Assembly (NCBI RefSeq): GCF_004362245.1
Contig: NZ_SNWM01000004.1
Location: 186,001 to 250,000 of the forward strand
Reading direction: 5' to 3'
DNA: 64,000 nucleotides
DNA from: Pedobacter duraquae
GTDB lineage: Bacteria > Bacteroidota > Bacteroidia > Sphingobacteriales > Sphingobacteriaceae
Shown here: positions 36,393 to 45,525 of the stretch, one piece after another
How positions within the stretch are numbered: position 1 is the stretch's first letter
Layout of the letters: every line of letters starts with the position of its first letter
The notes under the pieces: generated by a model
The model's database searches: none
What the model saw: only the letters and a program-made list of their open reading frames with translations
What the model was told of the DNA's origin: nothing
Made by a program: the position numbers and the translations under genes

Positions 36393-37613
36393 CTATTCGT
36401 AGCGTAAGGCTTCAATTGGATCTAGTTTAGAGGCTTTCAAGGCGGGGTAATAACCAAAGAAAATCCCTGTTACAGCACATACTATGAAAGAAATGATAAT
36501 GGAGAATTCAGAAATTACAGTTGGCCAATTTAAAGCTACAGGAATGACGAATGCCGATGTTACACCCAGTATTACTCCAATCACACCTCCTGTGACACTT
36601 ATCATAATTGCTTCAATCAAAAACTGCATCAAAATATCTTTCCCCCTGGCGCCGATTGACATCCTTAAACCAATCTCCCTTGTACGTTCGGTTACTGAAA
36701 CATACATAATATTCATAATTCCGATTCCGCCAATTATTAAAGAAATGCTTGCCACGGCTGTTAAGAGCGCTGTCATCATGCTACTCGTAGAATTTAGCAT
36801 GGTCATTAACTCTGCCTGCGTCCGTACCTGAAAATCATTTTCTTCACCTGTGCGTAAGCGGTGAGTTTCTCTTAAGGTAGCTGTAATCTCATCAACAGCG
36901 GCGTCTGATGCTCCCTCATTTGTTGCCGAGGCATAGATCTGATTGAAATATATGGATGATAAGATCCTTTTCTGAACCGTAGTATATGGAGCGATAATAA
37001 TGTCATCCTGATCCTGTCCAAAATTACTTTGCCCTTTCGCGTTCAGAACCCCAATAACCTGGAAAGGGATATTTTTAAAACGTATGATTTTTCCGATAGG
37101 GTCTTGCCCTCCGGGAAATAGATTGTCGACAACCGTTTTGCCAAGTAAGCATACTTTTGCTGAAGATCGCAAATCCTGCTCTGAAAATATTATACCTTCT
37201 TTGACCGTTAGCTTTCTAATGTCGAGATAGTCTGGGCTGACACCCTGAATGCTCGTTGGCCAGTTTGCTGCGCCATTTATTGATTGTCCACTGGATGAAA
37301 CCAGGGGTGATATTTTGGCTATATGCTGAGCACTTTCTTCTAAGGCATCTATATCTTTGATGGTTAGCGACTGAATACTACTCCCCATTAAGCGCGCTCC
37401 ACCAGGTTCGTTGCTATAAGGCATAATCGTAATCATATTAGATCCCATGCTTGACAATGATTCATTAATTGCCTGCTTGGAACCTTCTCCGATCGCCATC
37501 ATAGCGATAACAGAAGCTACGCCGATAATGATGCCAAGCATCGTTAGCAATGCTCGCAATTTATTGCGTTGTAATGCACGCACAGCAAGCCTGATGAGAT
37601 TTACAAATTTCAT
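36393..37613 (-). CDS. macB: MacB-type ABC transporter permease
   Basis: A 406-residue permease: first membrane segment near 18-40 (LLTMLGIIIGVASVIAMMAIGEG), a large periplasmic MacB_PCD domain (about 45-250), then the FtsX-like region with three membrane segments and the loop SVTERTREIGLRMSIGARGKDI. It is the permease half of a MacB system whose ATPase is the separate gene directly upstream, in contrast to E. coli where both are one chain. The start is the ATG at 37613. It is the last gene of an operon TolC-MacA-ATPase-permease. Likely cargo: peptides, toxins or lipids. Confidence 0.93.
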   Translation of the reverse strand: MKFVNLIRLAVRALQRNKLRALLTMLGIIIGVASVIAMMAIGEGSKQAINESLSSMGSNMITIMPYSNEPGGARLMGSSIQSLTIKDIDALEESAQHIAKISPLVSSSGQSINGAANWPTSIQGVSPDYLDIRKLTVKEGIIFSEQDLRSSAKVCLLGKTVVDNLFPGGQDPIGKIIRFKNIPFQVIGVLNAKGQSNFGQDQDDIIIAPYTTVQKRILSSIYFNQIYASATNEGASDAAVDEITATLRETHRLRTGEENDFQVRTQAELMTMLNSTSSMMTALLTAVASISLIIGGIGIMNIMYVSVTERTREIGLRMSIGARGKDILMQFLIEAIMISVTGGVIGVILGVTSAFVIPVALNWPTVISEFSIIISFIVCAVTGIFFGYYPALKASKLDPIEALRYE

Positions 37614-37623
37614 AACATATATT

Positions 37624-38373
37624 TTAATAATCGTCTGATTCTGGTAGGGAAGCAAGGGCCTCCTTCGCCGATCTACGATCAGTGTTCACTGTATCTTTCT
37701 GGACCTTTCCATCCCTTAGCATAACCGTACGGGAACTGAAACCCGCTATATCTGGCTCGTGCGTAACGAAGACAATTGTTTTACCATTGCTGTTCAACTC
37801 CTGCATCAGCGACATGATTTCGTAGGACGTCCGCGTATCCAAATTTCCCGTAGCCTCATCAGCAAGGATCATAACGGGTTCATTTACCAACGCCCGGGCT
37901 ATCGCAACACGTTGCTGCTGTCCACCAGACAATTGATTTGGCGTATGGTCAAATCTACCATCAAGCTTAACGGCCTTCAAGGCTGCAATAGCACGCTCCT
38001 TCCTTTCTTCAGTGCCGATTAATGGATTGTACAACAACGGCAATTCGACGTTTTCTAATGCTGAAGTACGCGGTAAAAGGTTATAAGCCTGGAACACAAA
38101 ACCTATTTTCGTATTCCGGAGTTTAGCCAACTCATCCCTATTAAGCTCCTTAACATTGACATTATCCAGCAAATACACACCTTCAGTGGGTTTATCTAAA
38201 CATCCCAACATATTTAACAAAGTAGTTTTCCCGGATCCGCTACTTCCCATAATAGTAACAAACTCTCCAGCATTCACATCGAATGATACGCCTTTTAATG
38301 CGCGGACCGTTTCCGTACCCATCGTAAACTCTCGCTTTACGTTTTGGATCTCTAAAATTTTCCGGCCCGTCAT
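37624..38373 (-). CDS. MacB/LolD-type ABC ATPase
   Basis: A 249-residue ATPase. Walker A is GSSGSGKT (43-50), the signature is [14 protein letters not shown], Walker B is [13 protein letters not shown], with a switch His in FVTHEP. The sequence falls in the MacB/LolD group. Its start overlaps the stop of the adaptor gene by four bases (ATGA), and the permease starts ten bases after its stop, so the three genes are one translationally linked block. Confidence 0.95.
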   Translation of the reverse strand: MTGRKILEIQNVKREFTMGTETVRALKGVSFDVNAGEFVTIMGSSGSGKTTLLNMLGCLDKPTEGVYLLDNVNVKELNRDELAKLRNTKIGFVFQAYNLLPRTSALENVELPLLYNPLIGTEERKERAIAALKAVKLDGRFDHTPNQLSGGQQQRVAIARALVNEPVMILADEATGNLDTRTSYEIMSLMQELNSNGKTIVFVTHEPDIAGFSSRTVMLRDGKVQKDTVNTDRRSAKEALASLPESDDY

Positions 38374-39608
38374 CTTCTTTTTGGTCTTTGTGGCATAAAT
38401 GGACTTGCCGCACCCGCAGGTTTTGATCCTTGGGTTAACGCTTCTACACCTGTAACAACTTGTTCATTTCCGGTTAGTCCACTCAGGACTTCAACTTTAG
38501 TATTGTCATTTAAACCGGTTTTGATGCTTTTCTGTATCAATTGGTCGCCTTCCAATACCCATACGCTTTCACCCATCTTAGTTTCAGTTTTCCCTTTGCC
38601 CTTCGCTTTAACGTCATTACCAGACTTCGGCGGGCCGCCTTGTGCGCTCTCGCCTCTTTTCAATGGCACAATCTGATATTTTTTCGGCAGTGTGGAGTCT
38701 GGCATAAACTTGACTGCCTGTGCGGATACCAATAATGCATTTTTAACCTCTTTGGTGAAAATAATGATGCTTGCCGTCATTCCTGGCTTTAATTTCTTGT
38801 CGTCATTTGGTGCATCAATCATTGTAGTATAAGTCACTACATTCGAGGATATTGAAGGTTGTAACCTAATCTCTTTAACAGTTCCATTAAAAGTATCATC
38901 GATGTATGCATCAACCGTAAAGGTTGAGCGCTGACCAGTTACCACATTGCCTATATCTGCCTCATCAACTTTGGCCTCAACCTGCATCTTGGTAATATCT
39001 TTGGCAATCGTAAAGATTGTTGGCGTATTGAAACTTGCTGCTACGGTTTGTCCGATACTTACTGACCGTCCTAGAACTACGCCATCTATAGGCGAATAAA
39101 TCTGTGTAAAGGATAAATTTCGCTCTGCAGATCTTAGTTGTGCTTTAGTATTATTCACATTTGCTTGTGCTACCTGCAAAGTGTTCAATGCAACATCATA
39201 CGCTTGTTTGGAAATGGAGCCAGTTTCGTAGAGTTGCTTTTGCCTGCCAAAATTTCCCGTTTGGTAAACGAGATTACTTTGTGCCTGAGCAAGACTCGCC
39301 TTAGCCTGGTCTACAGTTGCCTGGATAAGCGTTTTGTCTAACTCTGCCAGTAATTCACCTTTTTTTACTGTTGAATTAAAATCAGCATATAAAGCAGAAA
39401 TCGTTCCTGAAACCTGAGTACCCACAGTTACCGTATCTACTGGCTGCACTCTTCCTGTGGCCGTCACACTGGTCGAAATCTCTCCCCTGACTGGCTTTTC
39501 TGTTTCCAGCTGTACCTGGTTTTCGGTCTTCCTTAAGAAGAAATACCATACCAGGCCAAGTACCAGCACAACCGACACTATAATTCCTATTGTTTTCTTT
39601 GATCTCAT
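38370..39608 (-). CDS. macA: MacA-type periplasmic adaptor (membrane fusion protein)
   Basis: A 412-residue adaptor with an N-terminal membrane anchor (TIGIIVSVVLVLGLVWYFFL), a biotinyl-lipoyl-like part, a coiled-coil hairpin (about 95-175; repeated QAxASLAQAQSN-type heptads) and beta-barrel and membrane-proximal domains. It bridges the MacB permease and the TolC channel. A Gly-Lys-rich insert (about 325-345: KGKGKTET) is unusual for the family. It lies three bases after TolC and four bases overlapping the ATPase. Confidence 0.93.
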   Translation of the reverse strand: MRSKKTIGIIVSVVLVLGLVWYFFLRKTENQVQLETEKPVRGEISTSVTATGRVQPVDTVTVGTQVSGTISALYADFNSTVKKGELLAELDKTLIQATVDQAKASLAQAQSNLVYQTGNFGRQKQLYETGSISKQAYDVALNTLQVAQANVNNTKAQLRSAERNLSFTQIYSPIDGVVLGRSVSIGQTVAASFNTPTIFTIAKDITKMQVEAKVDEADIGNVVTGQRSTFTVDAYIDDTFNGTVKEIRLQPSISSNVVTYTTMIDAPNDDKKLKPGMTASIIIFTKEVKNALLVSAQAVKFMPDSTLPKKYQIVPLKRGESAQGGPPKSGNDVKAKGKGKTETKMGESVWVLEGDQLIQKSIKTGLNDNTKVEVLSGLTGNEQVVTGVEALTQGSKPAGAASPFMPQRPKRR

Positions 39609-39611
39609 GAC

Positions 39612-40946
39612 TTATAATTTAAAAGGTACTCCATAATAGAATTCGTAAATCTTGGCAGCCAACGCTGCATTATATTTTGCTTGTATAAACGATTGCGTTG
39701 CCTGCACATATAAATTCCTCTGTTGATAAAAATCTACAGCGTTCAGCACGCCAACCTTAAGTTCCTGATTGGCGATCCGATACAGCTCCTGATTGTACTT
39801 TACCTGCTCCGCGGCAGCAGCGTATTGGCTCGTCGCATTCTGCATGTTATTGTATGCACTTTCTGTAGTCAAAGCCAAGGTGCTCTTCGTGTTCTCCAGA
39901 GTCAGCTTGCTTTGTTCTACCTGAATCTTTGCCAGAGATACATTTGTCTTATTTTGTCTTTTGGTGAATATTGGAATCGAAAGCGTAAGTCCTGCCTGTT
40001 GATAAAAGTTGTTGTCAAACTGCCTGAAAGCATTATATGAGGGGTCCCTTGCGTAACTCGTTCCTACTCCAGCACCGAGCGACAGTGTAGGTAGGTAACC
40101 CGACTTTGCCTTGCTGAGTGCCAGGTCTGCGATTTGAGTACCCAGTTCGGCATTCTTAACTTCCGGCCTGTTTGCCAGGGCGTAGTCCTGGAGCGTGTTC
40201 AAGCTGATCGTACTTGTAGCATTGCTAAGGGTGTCTGGTTTCACCACATCAAATTCACGCAACGCAGGTAGTTGCAATATGGTGCGTAGTGCAATCTTGT
40301 CGTTGCGCTCGGCGTTTTCAGCCGCGTTTAAATTAAACTTATCAGTTGCTAATTGAGCTTCAAATTGTGCCACATCTTTCTTTGCAACTGATCCTGCAGC
40401 GAACTGACGTTTGATCTGCTCTAGCTGCGCCGTGGATGTAGTAACAAGATCTTTGTTATAAATGATACTTTCTTTATCTACAAGAATATTTAAGTAAGCC
40501 TGAGCAATCTGAAGATCAACACTATTGGCAGTCTCCATAATTGAGAGGCTTGACGACTGTACCAGAAGTTCCTGCTGCTTAATATTGGTCTTCAAATAGC
40601 CACCTTGAAACAATGTCCAGGCAGAACTCACTCCATATGATCCTGAATAGTTTAAGTTATTACCATTCGTTCCTGTTGCTTGGTTATAATGGTTGACAGA
40701 TTGTGACGCAGATCCATAAAGGTCAGGAAGCACCGCCGCTTTGGCTAACAGTTGGTTTTGCCTGGCAGTTTCCAAATCCAGTTTCAAGCTGCGCAGTGTA
40801 ATATTGTGCTCCTTTGCGTACTGTAAACAGGCCGCAAGATCCCATATTTTAGCGATTGGTCGCGCAGTAGTGTCCTGCCCATAACTTTTACAGACAAAAA
40901 ACATACAACAAGTGACTGTCAGGAATTTAAAGCTGATTTTTAACAT
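39612..40946 (-). CDS. TolC-family outer-membrane efflux protein
   Basis: A 444-residue outer-membrane factor with a signal peptide (1 to about 24) and two repeats of the TolC/OEP fold, long helices with DLALSKAKSGYLPTLSLGAGVG in the second and QTAxx-like coils in both. It forms the exit channel of the MacAB system encoded downstream. The ATG at 40946 gives the signal peptide; the open frame upstream is longer but not needed. First gene of the operon, divergent from the LytS kinase. Confidence 0.94.
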   Translation of the reverse strand: MLKISFKFLTVTCCMFFVCKSYGQDTTARPIAKIWDLAACLQYAKEHNITLRSLKLDLETARQNQLLAKAAVLPDLYGSASQSVNHYNQATGTNGNNLNYSGSYGVSSAWTLFQGGYLKTNIKQQELLVQSSSLSIMETANSVDLQIAQAYLNILVDKESIIYNKDLVTTSTAQLEQIKRQFAAGSVAKKDVAQFEAQLATDKFNLNAAENAERNDKIALRTILQLPALREFDVVKPDTLSNATSTISLNTLQDYALANRPEVKNAELGTQIADLALSKAKSGYLPTLSLGAGVGTSYARDPSYNAFRQFDNNFYQQAGLTLSIPIFTKRQNKTNVSLAKIQVEQSKLTLENTKSTLALTTESAYNNMQNATSQYAAAAEQVKYNQELYRIANQELKVGVLNAVDFYQQRNLYVQATQSFIQAKYNAALAAKIYEFYYGVPFKL

Positions 40947-41131
40947 GTTTTTTAAAGTTTTATTCCTAATTACACAACAAATCAAACGGAATTTAGCACG
41001 TAAAAAAAATGTGATAGACAGTGTGGCAAAAAGTGTCGACCAGTATCAATTTTACGCCGACGGAAATATTTGGACGTAGCATAAAATCATAGCTACCTTG
41101 TGACTATCAAATTTACACTAAGACAACACCT
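40947..41131. promoter_or_regulatory. Divergent control region of the MacAB-TolC operon and LytS/LytTR
   Basis: A 185-base gap between divergent genes. It contains two copies of AGTGT twelve bases apart (41020-41024 and 41032-41036), possible LytTR half-sites, and a near-consensus TACCTTG before the kinase. The sites are not firm. Confidence 0.4.
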
Positions 41132-42199
41132 ATGGTTTCTGTAAAAAGCCCGTCATATATTGCAGTCTTACTGCATCTTTTTTCCTGGTTATTATTTGCA
41201 TCAGTACTCCTTTTTTATCAGCCGTTATCATGGAATATCGCTGTACCCTATCAGTTCTGGGTTAAACAGGGCATCGTGCTGCTATTTCTGGTAATATTGT
41301 TTTATGGCAACAGCTATCTACTGGTTCCCCAGTCACTATTAAAAGATAAAAATTTGTATTTTGTATCTGTTATATTGTTAATTGTAGTAATAACCGGCCC
41401 CATTTTCCAAAGCCTCGATCATGCCCTCGGTCTTCCAGAACTTATGGGGCGTGCTTTTGAGAAAACGGGCCGTCATGGCCCTCCGAAGCGTGAAAATCAC
41501 ATCGACATCTTCTTGTTACTCATGACTTTGCTAATGGTAGGTATTAGCACGAGTTTAACTTTGATCCAAAAATGGCATATAGATAAACAAACCAGAGAAT
41601 TGCTCGAAAAAGAGAAAATCGGATCAGAGCTCTCTTTTTTGAAAGCCCAAATTAACCCACACTTCTTTTTCAATACACTCAATAATATCTATGCGCTTAC
41701 ACATATAGATGTTGATGGGTCAAGAATTGCGCTACATAAGCTTTCCAGAATGATGAGATACCTTTTGTATGAAACATCCGGCGGAAGCACGCCTTTAAGT
41801 AAAGAAATTTCTTTTATCACTGACTATGTAGAGTTGATGAAACTACGATTGAATGAATTTACCACCATTAATTATACGGCTCCTGCCCTGGATACGGATC
41901 CGCAGATTGCACCGATGATATTTTTACCATATATTGAAAATGCATTTAAATACGGTGTAAGCACTACGGAACCTGCAGTAATAGATATTATCTTTTTTCA
42001 AAACGAGACTACAATAGATATGTTTGTCAAAAACACCATATTCGCGAGTACTGAGCAACAAGATGGCTATGGAGGCATTGGCTTACTAAACACCAGACGC
42101 CGTCTGGAACTACTTTATCCCGATAACCATTCATTAAATAGTAGCGCATCGGAAGATGGAAAAACCTATAGCGTTCACATCAAACTTAAGTTCGCATGA
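41132..42199 (+). CDS. LytS/YehU-type membrane sensor histidine kinase
   Basis: A 355-residue kinase with four hydrophobic segments in the first ~150 residues, a linker coil, then the His_kinase domain with FLKAQINPHFFFNTLNNIYAL (acceptor His) and an ATPase domain ending GYGGIGLLNTRRRLELLYPD. It overlaps the LytTR regulator by four bases (ATGA). It is divergent from the MacAB-TolC operon, the likely target. Confidence 0.94.
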   Translation: MVSVKSPSYIAVLLHLFSWLLFASVLLFYQPLSWNIAVPYQFWVKQGIVLLFLVILFYGNSYLLVPQSLLKDKNLYFVSVILLIVVITGPIFQSLDHALGLPELMGRAFEKTGRHGPPKRENHIDIFLLLMTLLMVGISTSLTLIQKWHIDKQTRELLEKEKIGSELSFLKAQINPHFFFNTLNNIYALTHIDVDGSRIALHKLSRMMRYLLYETSGGSTPLSKEISFITDYVELMKLRLNEFTTINYTAPALDTDPQIAPMIFLPYIENAFKYGVSTTEPAVIDIIFFQNETTIDMFVKNTIFASTEQQDGYGGIGLLNTRRRLELLYPDNHSLNSSASEDGKTYSVHIKLKFA

Positions 42200-42921
42200 T
42201 TTTGAATTGTATAACTGTAGACGATGAGCCATTAGCCCTCGGACTTATCAGCAGCTTTGTAAATCAGACGCCTTTTCTTTATCTGGCAGGTAGTTTTTCG
42301 AGTGGTATCAAAGCCTTGGAAATCATTAACAATCAGTCAGTCGACGTAATTTTTCTGGATATACAAATGCCTGATCTGACAGGGCTCCAACTGGCGAAAA
42401 TACTGGAAAGCATGGATCAGGCTAAACGTCCTCGGGTGATCTTCACCACGGCGTATAATACCTTCGCGATTGAAGGATATAAAGTTGATGCGCTGGATTA
42501 CCTGCTAAAACCGTTCGATTATAGTGAGTTTTTAATGGCTGCTACCAAAGCTAAAAATTATGCGGAACTATTGAAACAAAACCACAGCAACGTCACGCCC
42601 CACGAAGAATATATATTCCTGAAGGTCGAGTATCAATTGGTAAAGATTGCGTTGAACGATATTAATGTTGTGGAAGGACTTAAAGACTATGTAAAGGTAC
42701 ACCTGAGCAACGGCAAATTTATTTTGTCGCTCATTACCATGAAGGCGTTAGAGGAAAAGCTGCCAGCACAACGTTTTATCAGAGTGCACCGTTCATTCAT
42801 CATCGCGATTGACAAAATCGAGTCAATAACTAAAACCAGTGTTTTAATTGCCGGTACATCTATTAATGTAGGTGATCAGTATAAGGAAAAGCTAAAAAAC
42901 ATTTTAGGAAATTGGTTCTGA
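42196..42921 (+). CDS. LytTR-family response regulator
   Basis: A 241-residue regulator with a receiver domain (about 1-120; acidic DDE pocket, Asp55 in FLDIQMPD, conserved Lys in LLKPFD) and a LytTR DNA-binding domain (about 140-240; YIFLKVEYQLVKI, then the conserved RVHRSFII). Coupled to the LytS kinase upstream. It likely binds direct repeats in the control region at 40947-41131. Confidence 0.95.
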   Translation: MILNCITVDDEPLALGLISSFVNQTPFLYLAGSFSSGIKALEIINNQSVDVIFLDIQMPDLTGLQLAKILESMDQAKRPRVIFTTAYNTFAIEGYKVDALDYLLKPFDYSEFLMAATKAKNYAELLKQNHSNVTPHEEYIFLKVEYQLVKIALNDINVVEGLKDYVKVHLSNGKFILSLITMKALEEKLPAQRFIRVHRSFIIAIDKIESITKTSVLIAGTSINVGDQYKEKLKNILGNWF

Positions 42922-42947
42922 GCTAATCGTCAGGTTACCATCTGTAG

Positions 42948-44171
42948 TTAACCAGTGGGTTGACCAAGCAGTTTATCCACTTCCTCATTAAATTCCTTAA
43001 TAAACCGGGTATAATACTCACCGGTCGCCGGGCCTGTAAATCCGGTATAAATTTTATCCACGTTGCCCCGCTTGTCAATAAACAAAATCGTTGGAAATGA
43101 CAAAAATGAATTCAATGCTGGAAACGAAGCCGCAACAGCCTTTTTATCAGCGAGCCCACCAAATACCTCTGTGTAATCAATATCAAAGCGTTTTTTGAAA
43201 TTCTCCATCGCAGTTTTAACATATTCCTGATCAGATTTGCGCTCAAATTGAACACCGACTACTTCAACACCACGGTGCTTGTTTTTCTTGTACCATGGCG
43301 AAACAAAGGCGGCTTCATCAATACAATTCGGGCACCATGTCCCACCAATTGTAACGATAACTACTTTATTTTTAAACTTTTCATCTTTTAATGATACCTG
43401 TTTCCCTGCTGCATCAGGCAAAGAAAAATCAAAAGTTCTGTAGCCTTCTTTTAAATAGGTTAGCTGATAGGCGTCAGGTAAAGCAGCATTTGAATTTTTA
43501 TTTCCTTTGAAAGGTTGTCCATTAGCAGTACCCCGTAGCAAACCAACAGAATCAATGGTTCCTGTATAATACGATATACCCCCACCTATAAATGAGGACA
43601 AATGAAAACTATTTCCCTGAACCAGCCCCTCAAGGTACCTCGAATCCCCGGTAATACTCATAAATGTAGCGGATAACTTATTGCCATTTTGTGTAAATAA
43701 GCCCACTTTCTTTTCTTCGACCCCGTTTCTACCGGAAAAAGTTATCTCATATTTCCCAGAAATATCACCTGAAGGTTTCTCAACACTATCGGCGAATCGG
43801 TAGGTCTCTCCATGGATAGCTTCAATAGGTGTCGACCTTCCCAATTGATCTTTTTTACGCAACACGCCAGTCAGTTTCTCGTTTTCAATTTTCAAGGCAA
43901 ACTCATTGTCAAACTGGTCAAATGATATAAATAACGAGTCGCCAGCTTGCCTAAATCGGCCGCCTTCAAAGCGCTCTCCACCATTCAATAAGTAAATTTT
44001 GGCATGCGCAGCCGACTTACCCTCAACCTCAAAGTTAAAAGGGACCTTCGTTCCATCAGCCTGATCAAATACACCGCGCCAAGATCCTTCAGGAATAAAA
44101 GACTTCGTTTGTGCCTGGACTACAGAAGTAAAAAGCACTACCAACAAAAATAACAAGCGATGTATATTCAT
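42948..44171 (-). CDS. Secreted TlpA-like thioredoxin-fold protein
   Basis: A 407-residue exported protein: signal peptide (1 to about 20), an N-terminal region with beta-rich repeats (about 30-220), then a TlpA/ResA-type thioredoxin domain with IGGTWCPNCIDE (CxxC). It probably works as a periplasmic disulfide reductase, possibly linked to cytochrome c maturation because a CcsBA gene lies nearby. The start is the ATG at 44171. A hairpin with a T-run lies 39 bases upstream of it. Confidence 0.87.
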   Translation of the reverse strand: MNIHRLLFLLVVLFTSVVQAQTKSFIPEGSWRGVFDQADGTKVPFNFEVEGKSAAHAKIYLLNGGERFEGGRFRQAGDSLFISFDQFDNEFALKIENEKLTGVLRKKDQLGRSTPIEAIHGETYRFADSVEKPSGDISGKYEITFSGRNGVEEKKVGLFTQNGNKLSATFMSITGDSRYLEGLVQGNSFHLSSFIGGGISYYTGTIDSVGLLRGTANGQPFKGNKNSNAALPDAYQLTYLKEGYRTFDFSLPDAAGKQVSLKDEKFKNKVVIVTIGGTWCPNCIDEAAFVSPWYKKNKHRGVEVVGVQFERKSDQEYVKTAMENFKKRFDIDYTEVFGGLADKKAVAASFPALNSFLSFPTILFIDKRGNVDKIYTGFTGPATGEYYTRFIKEFNEEVDKLLGQPTG

Positions 44172-44209
44172 TTGATCAGGAAATTTATAGACCAAAGGTA
44201 AGCAAAAAA

Positions 44210-44238
44210 TAAAAGACTACAATTTAAGTAGTCTTTTA
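44210..44238 (-). terminator. Rho-independent terminator (leftward)
   Basis: A perfect 11-bp stem (44210-44220 with 44228-44238) with a 7-base loop and TTTTTT-rich tail on the minus strand. It lies upstream of the TlpA gene and would end transcription arriving from the lipoprotein gene at 44529. Confidence 0.75.
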
Positions 44239-44335
44239 TTAACAAGCTAAAGGATATAATTAACAAATTATCTCTGAATTTCTAAACTTTGGTGTCGGCA
44301 TAGAGGTTATACCTCTATCATATATTAAATGAGTT

Positions 44336-44461
44336 ATGGCAGATAAGAAGACAGACAAAGACCCATGCTGGAAAAATTATGAACAGGTTGGGATGAAAAA
44401 AAAAGATGGTAAAAAAGTCCCTAATTGTGTTCCCAAAAAATCTGGCAAGAAAGAGAAATGA
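44336..44461 (+). CDS. 41-residue Lys-rich two-cysteine protein, as found in phages and Bacteroidota
   Basis: A 41-codon gene beginning MADKKTDKDPCWKNYEQVGM and ending with KKVPNCVPKKSGKKEK. The pattern D-P-C-W-K-x-Y-x-x-x-G-M-K followed by K-K-V-P-N-C-V-P recurs as a small conserved protein in tailed phages and in Bacteroidota and marine bacteria; its function is unknown to me. The two cysteines (11 and 31) may bind a metal or form a disulfide. The peptide is strongly basic. It lies alone between two minus-strand genes and the terminator at 44210 precedes it. Confidence 0.75.
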   Translation: MADKKTDKDPCWKNYEQVGMKKKDGKKVPNCVPKKSGKKEK

Positions 44462-44528
44462 AAAGTTTTAATCTGAGCTGTGCCTGATCTTGCGATCGTA
44501 AAACATTGGTTTTATAAACCGCTCAACA

Positions 44529-45173
44529 TCAGTAAACAAATCCCTCTTTATTCAATTTTGAATTGACATTTTTCGCAAGGTTATTATTCAGTGTGTTGTA
44601 ACCAACCATCCAAACACCGCTACCTGTTGATTTACCCATCCACACCGGTTTAATTTGATTTAGATCAATAAGATAACATAAATAACTTGCGTTTGGATTT
44701 GCATCTTTAACTACATCATAAGTGTTTAAAGCGTCATTTTTAACAATCCGTTCGGTAGTGGTACTCCAAGACTTGTTCATGTTCACGACCAATACTGCCT
44801 CGGCTCCTGCTTTTTTTAGGCCACCTATAAAACTAGCATAATCTATATCATCTCCCGCCTCAAATAAAGATCCAGCACCGGTTACAAGTGTTGAAGTCTG
44901 CCCCATGTTTTTTACAAAAGCATTTTCAAGATTTTTCCTAAAATCAATGTTAGAGAGATTGTTAAATTTCTTCCTAACTATTGTGTTATACGCTTCCTCA
45001 TTAAACTGTGTGATCTCCTGGTTAGTTTCTACGAATACGACTACGACGTTAACATAAGGCTCAGCCACCTTTTGTTTAGTGAAACTTGTCAGATTTGAAG
45101 TTGCACAACCCGTTAATGAGGTAATGCCAAAAATGGCGAACGTTAGGATGGACAAAGACCGTCTTAGCCTCAT
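44529..45173 (-). CDS. Putative lipoprotein of unknown function
   Basis: A 214-residue exported lipoprotein with signal and lipobox (FGITSLTGCATS; acylated Cys). The mature part has an alpha/beta pattern, with YVNVVVVFVETNQEITQFNE and AEAVLVVNMNKSW, resembling the small periplasmic nucleotide- or curli-type domains but with no named family I can support. The start is the ATG at 45173. It is divergent from CcsBA across a 352-base gap. Confidence 0.75.
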   Translation of the reverse strand: MRLRRSLSILTFAIFGITSLTGCATSNLTSFTKQKVAEPYVNVVVVFVETNQEITQFNEEAYNTIVRKKFNNLSNIDFRKNLENAFVKNMGQTSTLVTGAGSLFEAGDDIDYASFIGGLKKAGAEAVLVVNMNKSWSTTTERIVKNDALNTYDVVKDANPNASYLCYLIDLNQIKPVWMGKSTGSGVWMVGYNTLNNNLAKNVNSKLNKEGFVY

Positions 45174-45525
45174 TTTCCAAAATTGGTTTAAAATGGTTAG
45201 TGTTTTCATAATGATTTATATTTGTGTGTTCCCTAATTTACAATTATCCAGCTGGTTTGCGATTTGCTTATTGTAATTTTTTAAATACTGTTCCTATTTC
45301 GCACATATACAGAAAACCTCTATCAAATTTTGAAATACCATTGCTCGCATTATATATTGTTAAATTTATCATCAGCTAAACGTAATAATTGATTATTGTG
45401 TTCATTTAGTACAACGATATCAAGTATGTTTGACCGAATTGACATGTTACAAAATAAATCTCTACCATCTTTCTTTGAGAAGTAGGAGCTTATTAAGCAG
45501 ATCGTGTTACGGCAAAAAAACTCTG
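45174..45525. other. Gap upstream of ccsBA
   Basis: A 352-base AT-rich stretch between divergent genes. The longer open frame reaching back to 45430 has no family match before the ATG at 45526. I see no RNA gene, clear promoter box or strong hairpin. Confidence 0.6.

Noticed and set aside
40947..41131. Firm LytTR binding sites in the divergent gap
   Set aside because: Only two short AGTGT copies 12 bases apart are found; similar short repeats occur by chance, and the GTCGAC-like pieces near 36300 are not the same motif.
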